Shown here: positions 15,619 to 21,897 of the stretch, one piece after another
How the letters are laid out: each line of letters opens with the position of its first letter
Numbering within the stretch: the stretch's first letter is position 1
Position numbers and translations under genes: made by a program
Notes under the pieces: model-generated
Database searches by the model: none
Told to the model about the DNA's origin: nothing
Seen by the model: only the letters and a program-made list of their open reading frames with translations
IMG/VR virus record: IMGVR_UViG_3300010371_000015
Coordinates: 1 to 44,984 of that record
Origin: a virus
Strand: one strand, 5' to 3'
DNA length: 44,984 bases

Positions 15619-15810
15619 TCACTTCTCCCTGTCCGACTCGGCCGCGTTCAGGGCCGAGCAAACGATGTCCGCGGCCGTCCTCGTGTGGTAGGGGCCGAGG
15701 AAAATCTCCTTCGTCTCGGTCAGGCAGACGTTCCAGCGCTCTTTCTTGATCTTGCCCTGCAACCCTCGGGCCGGCAGAACCTTGAACCGGGGCTTCTTCT
15801 TCGTGGCCAT
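15619..15810 (-). CDS. Small basic protein of unknown function, 63 residues
   Basis: A monocistronic cassette with operator-promoter copy 3 and its own terminator. ATG at 15810 is preferred over the GTG six bases upstream because AGGAGG is then correctly spaced. The protein begins 'MATKKKPRFKVLP' and has a central 'KKERWNVCLTETKE' and a C-terminal helix ('TAADIVCSALNAAESDREK'). It resembles nucleic-acid-binding or inhibitor proteins in charge distribution only. No family recognised. Confidence 0.66.
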   Translation of the reverse strand: MATKKKPRFKVLPARGLQGKIKKERWNVCLTETKEIFLGPYHTRTAADIVCSALNAAESDREK

Positions 15811-15827
15811 CGCCACCTCCTGGGATA

Positions 15828-15856
15828 GTTATACGTCAGAGTTGACGCACTGTCCA
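15828..15856 (-). promoter_or_regulatory. Operator-promoter copy 3
   Basis: Minus strand: -35 TGGACA (15851-15856), 17-bp spacer with palindrome at 15834-15847, -10 TATAAC (15828-15833). Confidence 0.75.
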
Positions 15857-15863
15857 GGAAAAA

Positions 15864-15898
15864 GAAAGGGCCCCGGTCGATTTCCCCGGGGCCCTTTC
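15864..15898 (-). terminator. Intrinsic terminator after 15901-16113
   Basis: Perfect 13-bp stem (15864-15876 with 15886-15898), 9-base loop with TCGATTT, followed by CTTTTTCC on the minus strand. The clearest terminator of the window. Confidence 0.8.
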
Positions 15899-15900
15899 TC

Positions 15901-16113
15901 TCACTCGGGAATCGGACCTCTCTGCCCTACCCTGTACCGCTTGAAAACCTTCGTGGGCGTCACCCCCACCGTCACGATCAGCACCTTGTCTCCTTCTCTC
16001 AGCCCCTCCAGTTTACTCACCTCGTTCATCGCTTCGGCCGAGGTCCAATCTCCCGGGACCTCCTTGACGTTGATCCCGAATTCGTCAACGATCTTGATTG
16101 CGTACCTGATCAC
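15901..16113 (-). CDS. Small protein of unknown function, 70 residues
   Basis: A monocistronic cassette between operator-promoter copy 2 and the terminator at 15864-15898. The GTG at 16113 is chosen because AAGGAG sits six bases upstream. A longer frame from 16155 would begin inside the -10 and is not possible from this promoter. The protein is alpha/beta with 'VIRYAIKIVDEFG', an acidic helix and 'EGDKVLIVTVGVTPTKVFKRY'. No recognised family. Confidence 0.66.
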   Translation of the reverse strand: MIRYAIKIVDEFGINVKEVPGDWTSAEAMNEVSKLEGLREGDKVLIVTVGVTPTKVFKRYRVGQRGPIPE

Positions 16114-16153
16114 GTTCGTTCTCCTTCGGTGTTCATCCACACCGTCTGAGAAC

Positions 16154-16182
16154 ACTATACGTCAACTCTGACGTACTGTCCA
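16154..16182 (-). promoter_or_regulatory. Operator-promoter copy 2
   Basis: Minus strand: -35 TGGACA (16177-16182), 17-bp spacer with palindrome at 16160-16173, -10 TATAGT (16154-16159). Confidence 0.75.
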
Positions 16183-16197
16183 GAAAAATCGACCGGA

Positions 16198-16638
16198 CTA
16201 TTTCGCCGCGGGATTGAGCCAGATCCTCCTCCCGGCGCCCTGTCCCTCGGCCATGACCGTGCCCGAGTCTCGGAGCCCTTTGAGGGCCTCGCCGAACGTG
16301 CCCTTCGGCATTCCCAGGGCATCGTTCACGACCCCGGGAGCGTGCTTCTTGGGGCTCGGGAGGGTGCCCTGTTCGGCCTTCAGCCATGCGACGATCTTCT
16401 CCGGGGCCGTGAGCCCCTCGACCTTCGGCTTGCTCGGGGCCGCCGCGTTCAGGGCCGTGAGAGTCGAGAGGAACTTGATCGCGTCCTCGGTCCTGTTGAC
16501 GATCGCGGCCGTGAGCGTCGGAACCTCGGGGAGGTCTCCCTTCTCCGCGAGGGCCAGGGCCGTGTCGAGGATCGGATCCCCGGGGATGATCGAGGTCAGG
16601 AACTTGAGGGCGCGGATCTGGGTGTCGTTCAGTTTCAT
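16198..16638 (-). CDS. Putative winged-helix regulator
   Basis: A 146-residue protein. The N-terminal 80 residues are helical. The C-terminal 60 ('LTAPEKIVAWLKAEQG', then 'PGVVNDALGMPKGTFGEALKGLRDSG', then 'RRIWL') have the order of a winged helix: helix, recognition helix, beta wing. It is the first leftward gene after the non-coding region and is read from operator-promoter copy 1, so it could bind the CGTCA-N4-TGACG operators and regulate itself and the block. That link is inference. The XRE protein at 17293 is the other candidate. ATG at 16638 follows GGAGG. Confidence 0.58.
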   Translation of the reverse strand: MKLNDTQIRALKFLTSIIPGDPILDTALALAEKGDLPEVPTLTAAIVNRTEDAIKFLSTLTALNAAAPSKPKVEGLTAPEKIVAWLKAEQGTLPSPKKHAPGVVNDALGMPKGTFGEALKGLRDSGTVMAEGQGAGRRIWLNPAAK

Positions 16639-16662
16639 GGTGGAACCTCCGTTTCGAGTGAG

Positions 16663-16691
16663 ATCATACGTCAGACTTGACGCCCTGTCCA
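16663..16691 (-). promoter_or_regulatory. Operator-promoter copy 1
   Basis: Minus strand: -35 TGGACA (16686-16691), 17-bp spacer with palindrome CGTCA-N4-TGACG at 16669-16682, -10 TATGAT (16663-16668). Confidence 0.75.
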
Positions 16692-16806
16692 GGTTTATTT
16701 TCGGGGCCGGGTTCGTGGCCCAGCTAGAGGAACGGGCGCGCCTAGATCATGCTCGGGGATGCGTCAACTAAATAATGGTGGCCAGCGCGGCATCTTGCCC
16801 CGGTCC

Positions 16807-16845
16807 GCCTACATGCCCCCACCTTTGCCTACATGCCCCCACCTT
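16807..16845 (+). repeat. Tandem 19-bp direct repeat
   Basis: Two identical 19-base units (16807-16825 and 16827-16845, GCCTACATGCCCCCACCTT) with a 20-base period. Confidence 0.9.
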
Positions 16846-16905
16846 CCCGGCAAGCCCTCGGGCGGTCCCTGACCAGGATTCGCGGACTTAGCCCCCAGGT
16901 GGCCA

Positions 16906-17026
16906 ATTGTTTAGTACCACCTTTAAGGCTGGCCACGGCCTGGCCAGAACATGGCCAAGAATTAGGGCCCTCGTAACTCCGCAGAAACAGGCCAGATCCT
17001 GACGAGGTATTGTTTAGTACCACCTT
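16906..17026 (+). repeat. Dispersed 18-bp direct repeat with TGGCCA boxes
   Basis: ATTGTTTAGTACCACCTT occurs at 16906-16923 and 17009-17026. TGGCCA boxes flank or overlap both copies and fill the interval. Confidence 0.88.
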
Positions 17027-17177
17027 GGCCAGCTTTTTTCGAAGTTAACCACCAGGAGGGGGGGAGTACTTGTATGTGTAGGTAAAGGGGGGATAAACGA
17101 AGCAGATCAGGGGGGTAGGGGGGAGAAAGAAGCGGGAAGGTGGAGGTGGTAGAAACCCATTCTTTCGAGCCCTCGCC

Positions 17178-17206
17178 CTGACGGGATTCCGTGTACGGTC
17201 TATCCT
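17178..17206 (+). promoter_or_regulatory. Candidate rightward promoter for the regulator/replication operon
   Basis: CTGACG (17178-17183), 17-base spacer and TATCCT (17201-17206) are in sigma70 geometry upstream of the XRE gene. Transcription would start near 17213 and leave a leader of about 80 bases. Confidence 0.4.
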
Positions 17207-17276
17207 ACATGGGCCCGCGCGCCGTCCAGGATCCGTCACGGTGGCGCTCGACGCCCTAGACACCGACCCTGAGAAA

Positions 17277-17312
17277 GGGCAGGGTGTGGCCCATGGTCAC
17301 GACGCCCTGCCC
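17277..17312 (+). promoter_or_regulatory. Hairpin over the start of the XRE gene
   Basis: GGGCAGGG (17277-17284) and CCCTGCCC (17305-17312) can pair perfectly. The stem takes up the ribosome site and places both possible start codons (GTG 17284, ATG 17293) in or at the base of the loop. Confidence 0.4.
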
Positions 17313-17550
17313 GGACCTCGCTCGACGCCTACAGGAGGCCCGCCGGTCCTCGGGTCTCACACAAGCTCAAGCCGCAACGGCCGTGGGCGTGGACGAATCC
17401 ACGATCGCCAATTGGGAGCGTCTCCGAGGGGAACCCCGAGCCTCCCAAATCGTGACCCTTGCCCGGACCTACGGAACGACCCCCCAGGCCCTGCTGGATC
17501 CTCTCGGGGTCATTGTCCCGACCGTGATTGAGGGGACGATCTCCGTATGA
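17293..17550 (+). CDS. XRE-family transcriptional regulator
   Basis: An 85-residue protein, almost entirely one Cro/CI-type helix-turn-helix: 'ARRLQEARRSSGLTQAQAATAVGVDESTIANWERLRGEPRASQIVTLARTYG' spans residues about 9-60 (recognition helix at 'DESTIANWE'), followed by a short beta end. It lacks a peptidase or oligomerisation domain, so it is Cro-like in size. ATG at 17293 is chosen with AGGG eight bases upstream; GTG at 17284 is possible. It is the first gene of the rightward operon and overlaps the next by ATGA. It is likely to control the divergent region or the repeated operators. Confidence 0.8.
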   Translation: MVTTPCPDLARRLQEARRSSGLTQAQAATAVGVDESTIANWERLRGEPRASQIVTLARTYGTTPQALLDPLGVIVPTVIEGTISV

Positions 17551-17735
17551 CGCCCCCGGACCTCAAAGACCGATTGACCGTGCCCAAGACTCAGGAATGC
17601 GCGGACGGGCTCGCGGCAACCGAGCGAGTTCTGGTCAGCATGTTTTCCGAAATGTTCGCTTATGACATGGGATACGGCTGGGACACGCTAGCAACCCTCC
17701 TGGTCGTGAACATGGCAACGGGTCCGGTGAACTAA
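17547..17735 (+). CDS. Small protein of unknown function, 62 residues
   Basis: Starts with ATG overlapping the regulator stop and ends one base before the methylase. Helical, with 'TQECADGLAATERVLVSMFSEMF' and a hydrophobic end. No family recognised. Its coupling to XRE suggests joint expression. Confidence 0.55.
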   Translation: MTPPDLKDRLTVPKTQECADGLAATERVLVSMFSEMFAYDMGYGWDTLATLLVVNMATGPVN

Positions 17736-17736
17736 C

Positions 17737-18504
17737 GTGCAATACCTCGGAGGAAAGACGCGCTGGGGCCGGAAGATTGCGGAGATCGTGTCCGTGTGGC
17801 GCGAACCGGGCGCCCTCTGGATCGATGGCACGTGCGGGGCCTTGAATGTCATCCGCCATGCGGCGCCCCCGCGTGTGGCCCTCGATCTGTGCCTCCCCCT
17901 CGTCACCCTCCTTCGGGCGGCCCAGGGGGGATGGCAACCCCCCGAGACGCTCACGGAGGCGCAATACGCCTGGATCAAGAAACACCCTGACCCCCTGCAC
18001 CCTCTCACGGCCTTTGCGATGTTCGGGTGTTCGTTCGGGGGGAAATGGGGCGGCGGATATGCCCGGAGCCATGCCACTACCGATCGTCGATCCCGTGAAG
18101 GGTATTGCGGCATGGTCCGGCGCTCGCTCGCCCGCAAGATGCAGGACTGCCGCGACGTCGACATCCTGCACGCGGACGTCCTCGAAATGCCGAACCCGCC
18201 CAGGGATTCGATCGTCTACCTCGATCCGCCTTACGAGGGCACGACGGCATATGCCGGGGTTCCGCCCTTCGATCATCGGAGGTTCTGGGACAAGGCCAGG
18301 GACCTCACGGCCGCCGGATCCCTCGTGTTCGTGAGCGAGGGATCAGGGGCACGTCCTCCGGGGGATTGGCTCATCCTCCATGAGTTCCACGTCAAAGGCA
18401 CCCTGGCCGGGGGGACGGGGGATTACCGGGCAGAGCGTCTGTACGTGCATCAGTCCTCGCCCATGGGCTGGGCAGTCGAGCGTGGGTATCGGTGCTTCGT
18501 ATGA
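17737..18504 (+). CDS. DNA adenine methylase (D12 class, Dam-like)
   Basis: A 255-residue protein with the D12-class order: N-terminal 'YLGGKTRWGRKIAEI' (the GGK motif that contacts AdoMet), motif I-like 'DGTCGALNVI' (about residues 30-39) and catalytic motif IV DPPYEGTTAY (about 165-174). These enzymes transfer a methyl group to N6 of adenine, often at GATC-like sites. No restriction endonuclease lies nearby, so it is probably an orphan enzyme that protects the phage or marks its DNA. GTG start at 17737. It overlaps the next gene by ATGA. Confidence 0.85.
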   Translation: MQYLGGKTRWGRKIAEIVSVWREPGALWIDGTCGALNVIRHAAPPRVALDLCLPLVTLLRAAQGGWQPPETLTEAQYAWIKKHPDPLHPLTAFAMFGCSFGGKWGGGYARSHATTDRRSREGYCGMVRRSLARKMQDCRDVDILHADVLEMPNPPRDSIVYLDPPYEGTTAYAGVPPFDHRRFWDKARDLTAAGSLVFVSEGSGARPPGDWLILHEFHVKGTLAGGTGDYRAERLYVHQSSPMGWAVERGYRCFV

Positions 18505-18680
18505 TCCGATATGTCCTCCGACAGGTGCGGCCGAGTCCCAGGATCGAATTCGCCTGGGTCCCCGTCGGGACTCGGCCGATCTGTCGAGACTACTCCCCTC
18601 CCTATGGGGGCCGGCGTCTCGACATGACTCTTTGCCAGAATTGTGGTCATGACGCCTGGCTGCATGGGAGGACGTCGTGA
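18501..18680 (+). CDS. Small zinc-finger-like protein, 59 residues
   Basis: ATG at 18501 overlaps the methylase stop, and its TGA overlaps the GTG of the primase-helicase. The C-terminal 'CQNCGHDAWLHG' gives a CxxC-H-H arrangement that can hold one zinc ion. The N-terminal half is basic. The tight coupling on both sides supports a real gene. Possible role in DNA binding with its neighbours. Confidence 0.6.
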   Translation: MIRYVLRQVRPSPRIEFAWVPVGTRPICRDYSPPYGGRRLDMTLCQNCGHDAWLHGRTS

Positions 18681-21085
18681 TCCGGTTCGCCCTGTTCGCT
18701 CACTCTCGGGATAACGAACCCAAGCAGCGCGAGTGTTCCTGGGAGGAATTCGCCCGGGAACTCGGGCCCCACCATTTCGACGTCCCGAAAAAAGAATCGT
18801 GCCCGATGTTCTCCCCGGTCGAGTTCCAGCCGGGCAAGGCTCGCACGAAGAAGAACGCGGTCCGGGTTTGGTTCGGGGTCCTCGACCTTGATCTCCTCAC
18901 GACGGAGCAGGTTGCCTTTATCGCCCAGCGCCTGGAGGGTCTGGATGCGATTCTCTATACAACCTGGAATCACTCGGCCGCCGCGGACAAGGGGCTCTGG
19001 AAACTCCGTGTCTGCGTCCGGTTCTCGCGCCCGGTCGAAATGCTGGACTGGCCCACGTTCTGGCAGGCCATGGCGGGATATTTCGGAGGTCTCCCGGACC
19101 CGCAATGTAAGGACGTGAATCGGTGCTATTTCGGCCCATTCGCGCCCCCGGCGAACGATCCCAGGATTCACCATTACGCCGTGTTCCAGGGCCAACCCCT
19201 GGACGTGGACAAGATCCCCTCCGCGGTCTTTGCCGGGTTCGTGACCCAGGGCACGGAGAGGATTTCCCGGGAGCGCCTAGAGCGCCAGGCCGATCGGTGG
19301 CGACGGTCCCGAGACCCCTACAAGGCCGAACTCGGGGAGGCCCTCCGTAAGGTGTGCAAGGGTGAGCCCTTCGCCGAAGAAGGCGGGCGGGATAACCTCA
19401 TCTATCAACTGGCCCAGGATCTCCTCCGAGCGTGGCCGAACGCCGACACGGAGAGCCTCTCGATCCTCTTTGCCCAAAGCCTGCAGATGATGCCGGGCAA
19501 GGAACCAATCACGGTCGAGGACGTCAAAGCCAAACTCGACCGGGCCCAGGAGCGCATCCAGACGGAGGCCCTGGCCGAGGAACAGGCCGTGATCTCGGAG
19601 CGGAAACTCCGTATCCGCCAGGCCTTCGCGCATATCGAAGCCAATCGTGAGGATCCCTATCACGAGGAGGAACTTCGGGAAGCGGCCGAAGCCTGCAAGT
19701 GTTCCCGTGAAGAACTCAGAAAAAGGTGGCTCATCCAACGGGGACCCCTGTTCTACGTCCTGGGCCCGGGGGCGGAATACTCGACGGCCTACACGGAGAA
19801 GGACGTCACGAATGCCATCGTCCGGGACCTCGCGCCCGCTGTCTCGGCCGGCGTCGATTTGTGGCAAGATACCCAGAACGGACCCATTCGCAAGCCCCTG
19901 GGCGCGCTCATGGCCGAATACGGCTCCGTAGCTACGCAATACGTCCTCGACATGAGGATCCAGAAGTCCGAATACGACGCCACCCAGAAACTCTTCATCG
20001 AAGCCCCATGCCCTCTCCGGCGCCTGACCCCGGCATATGACGCCGAAGTCTCTGCATGGTTGGAGATCTTGACGGGCCGATCGTTCGATGACGTCCAGAA
20101 TTGGATCGCTTGGCTCACCGACCTTGATTCCACGTGCGCCGCCCTGCTCCTGACCGGGGCCAAGGATACGGGAAAGAGCCTCTTTGCGTTCGGCCTCTCA
20201 CGTCTCTGGGCAACGTCGGGACCCATGACCCTACAGAACGCCCTGGGGAACTTTAACGAAGCGCTCAGTAGGTGCCCTCTCGTGTTCGCGGATGAGCAAC
20301 TCCCGAAGGACTTCCGGGGCAACGGCCGAACGGCCGAGATCCGGGAATTCCTCGGGGCCCATGCTCGACCCTTTACGAAGAAATTCTACCCCGAATCCAG
20401 CATCCTGGGGGCCGTGCGTCTGATCGTCGCGGCGAATAACGAGGAGATCCTCTCCATTCGTGAGCACCTGACCGGGAACGACATCGACGCTATCGCGGAC
20501 AGGTTCTATCACGTGAGGGTGAACCCCGCGGCGGCCGATTTCTTGAGGATGTGCGACGCGAGATCCTTCGTCCAGCAGGACCGGATTGCCCGCCATGCGC
20601 TCTACCTCAGAGACCACTATCCCCGACGTCGGGACGGGCGCTTTATTATCAAGTCCCCCGATCGGGAATTCTATCGGGGTCTGGCCACCAGGGCAGGAAT
20701 CCGAAGCGCGGTGTGTCAGTGGTTCGTGGGGTATCTCAAAGCGCCCCAACGTCTGGACTCCAGGCGCGATTACGGGGTCCGGATCAAGGGCGGTCACCTG
20801 TGCGTCCAATCCCCGACCGTCCTGGATTCCTGGGGGCTTTACGTGCCGAATGAGGATCCTCCCCCCGCGGGACTCCTGGCCAATGCGATCGGCGAGCTAT
20901 CCCTCCGACGGTGGAACACGACCAAGCCCGGGGGCGGCAGCGCCCATTATCGGGTCATCGATCCCGACCATATCCGGGCCTGGGCCGACCAGACGGAATT
21001 CGCCTCTCGGGAGGAGATTGACGCGGCCCTGGCCGTCGACACGGAGGACCGGATGAAAGTTCAAGGGGCGCGGATTTTGAATTGA
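18677..21085 (+). CDS. Primase-helicase with SF3-type ATPase
   Basis: An 802-residue replication protein. The N-terminal 230 residues resemble a primase-like domain: 'VWFGVLDLDLL' (acidic pair about residues 60-63) and 'LWKLRVCVRFSRPVE' with a later histidine. The C-terminal half is a virulence-E/D5-like superfamily 3 helicase, with Walker A 'LLTGAKDTGKSLF' (about 490-502), Walker B 'PLVFADEQLP' (about 533-542) and an arginine-containing sensor region. It would unwind the origin and prime synthesis. GTG start with GGGAGGA upstream. It is followed by a long gap holding a tRNA-like element. Confidence 0.8.
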   Translation: MIRFALFAHSRDNEPKQRECSWEEFARELGPHHFDVPKKESCPMFSPVEFQPGKARTKKNAVRVWFGVLDLDLLTTEQVAFIAQRLEGLDAILYTTWNHSAAADKGLWKLRVCVRFSRPVEMLDWPTFWQAMAGYFGGLPDPQCKDVNRCYFGPFAPPANDPRIHHYAVFQGQPLDVDKIPSAVFAGFVTQGTERISRERLERQADRWRRSRDPYKAELGEALRKVCKGEPFAEEGGRDNLIYQLAQDLLRAWPNADTESLSILFAQSLQMMPGKEPITVEDVKAKLDRAQERIQTEALAEEQAVISERKLRIRQAFAHIEANREDPYHEEELREAAEACKCSREELRKRWLIQRGPLFYVLGPGAEYSTAYTEKDVTNAIVRDLAPAVSAGVDLWQDTQNGPIRKPLGALMAEYGSVATQYVLDMRIQKSEYDATQKLFIEAPCPLRRLTPAYDAEVSAWLEILTGRSFDDVQNWIAWLTDLDSTCAALLLTGAKDTGKSLFAFGLSRLWATSGPMTLQNALGNFNEALSRCPLVFADEQLPKDFRGNGRTAEIREFLGAHARPFTKKFYPESSILGAVRLIVAANNEEILSIREHLTGNDIDAIADRFYHVRVNPAAADFLRMCDARSFVQQDRIARHALYLRDHYPRRRDGRFIIKSPDREFYRGLATRAGIRSAVCQWFVGYLKAPQRLDSRRDYGVRIKGGHLCVQSPTVLDSWGLYVPNEDPPPAGLLANAIGELSLRRWNTTKPGGGSAHYRVIDPDHIRAWADQTEFASREEIDAALAVDTEDRMKVQGARILN

Positions 21086-21387
21086 CATGCCCCCGGTTTT
21101 CGGCTACTCGCGCGACGTTCCAGGGTCCGGACGATTTTTCTTGACGCCCGATCGTGGCCGTGCCGCGGGCCGAAGAAAAAAGAAAAATTGGCTTGCCTGG
21201 TTTGCCTGGGACGTGTAGGGTCAGGAAATCCAGGGACGACAACCCCGGGACGACGCCTCAGAAGGTCGGGCCGGACCCGACCGAAAACGACGGCCCACGG
21301 GCCAGGACCACGAACAGGAAAGGAACCCTGAGTGATATTACCACGGGGCCCCGGCCGGACCTCCACGGCCGGGGCAATCCCGACACG
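21086..21387 (+). promoter_or_regulatory. Intergenic region with candidate promoter for the middle operon
   Basis: No gene is visible. A purine-rich AAGAAAAAAGAAAAATTGG stretch (about 21172-21190) is followed by TTGCCT, 17 bases and TAGGGT (about 21193-21222), a plausible sigma70 promoter for the genes from 21553. The region also has several short GC hairpins. Confidence 0.35.
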
Positions 21388-21460
21388 GGCGCGGTAGCTC
21401 AGACGGTAGAGCGGTCCGATCAAACGGGCAGGGAGCCGGGTTCGATTCCCGGGCGCGCCC
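21388..21460 (+). tRNA. tRNA-like sequence with a degenerate anticodon arm
   Basis: A 73-base cloverleaf-like element. The D arm (TAGCTC-AGACGGTA-GAGC) and T arm (CCGGG-TTCGATT-CCCGG) are perfect, and the acceptor pairs over six of seven positions (GGCGCGG with GCGCGCC). In standard numbering the loop would read ATCAAAC, anticodon CAA (Leu), but only two of five stem pairs form. A one-base shift gives a better five-pair stem with a six-base loop and no assignable anticodon. No CCA is encoded. Either a decayed tRNA or a tRNA mimic. Confidence 0.5.
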
Positions 21461-21552
21461 CTGGGGCAAGCGAGGAAACCGCCAGATCCTGGTTCAAGGG
21501 GCCAACCCTTCGGGGCGTCCCCCGGGCCGTGGACCTCGCTTAGCCCCTCTTT

Positions 21553-21897
21553 ATGACACCTGGCAAACGGCGGTATTCCCTAATTCCCGTCGAGTCCCTG
21601 AGCCTGATTGCGGATGCCCTCACCGGAGGCGCCGCCAAGCACGGAGACGACGGCTGGATCGAATGCGAGGCGGGCGACTACGTTGACGCTCTGTTTCGCC
21701 ACCTGGAGGAATACCGCTCGGGGGCTTGGACGAATCCCGACACCGGACTGCCGCACCTGGCGCACGTCGGGGCAAACGCCGTGATTCTGCTTGCGCTCGA
21801 ATTGCGCACAAGGGGTAAGCCGTGGCGAACTTCAAAGACACCTGGGCGATCGACTCGACCTTCACGGGGGGCTTCAAAGACCCGAACGAAATCCTGA
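21553..21897 (+). CDS. dATP/dGTP diphosphohydrolase-like protein (DUF5664)
   Basis: A 114-residue protein. Residues about 8-85 follow the DUF5664 pattern: 'ADALTGGAAKHGDDGW', 'YVDALFRHLEEYRSGAWTNPDTGLPHLAHVGANAVILLALE'-type sequence with Glu, His and Asp metal ligands typical of MazG-like all-alpha NTP pyrophosphatases. It would hydrolyse purine dNTPs to dNMP and pyrophosphate in the cytoplasm and tune the pool for replication. The last about 25 residues overlap the ParB-like gene and are basic low complexity, as expected for an overlap tail. Confidence 0.75.
   Translation: MTPGKRRYSLIPVESLSLIADALTGGAAKHGDDGWIECEAGDYVDALFRHLEEYRSGAWTNPDTGLPHLAHVGANAVILLALELRTRGKPWRTSKTPGRSTRPSRGASKTRTKS

Larger units (their letters stand above)
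16692..17177. other. Non-coding divergent region, candidate replication origin
   Basis: No frame here looks like a gene: the candidates are short, basic and lack ribosome sites. The region holds six TGGCCA boxes (16779, 16900, 16930, 16941, 16952, 17026), a tandem 19-bp repeat with 20-bp period (16807, 16827), an 18-bp direct repeat (16906-16923 and 17009-17026), and four runs of six or seven G. Iterated boxes next to the primase-helicase operon and between divergent transcription units are typical of phage origins. No experimental or GC-skew support is available here. Confidence 0.5.

Noticed and set aside
12286-16691. CRISPR array from the repeated CGTCA-N4-TGACG motif
   Set aside because: The repeats are spaced by whole genes of different length and sit at promoter positions. 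No regular spacers.
16829-17263. Short minus-strand frames in the non-coding region (64 and 72 residues)
   Set aside because: No ribosome sites, repeat-derived and Arg/Pro-rich content. They overlap the iterated boxes and G-runs, which explain the sequence better.
21553-21897. 2-aminoadenine (Z) genome pathway suggested by a purine dNTP diphosphohydrolase
   Set aside because: No PurZ-like synthetase or DatZ-like phosphohydrolase was seen. The hydrolase family alone is widespread in ordinary phages.
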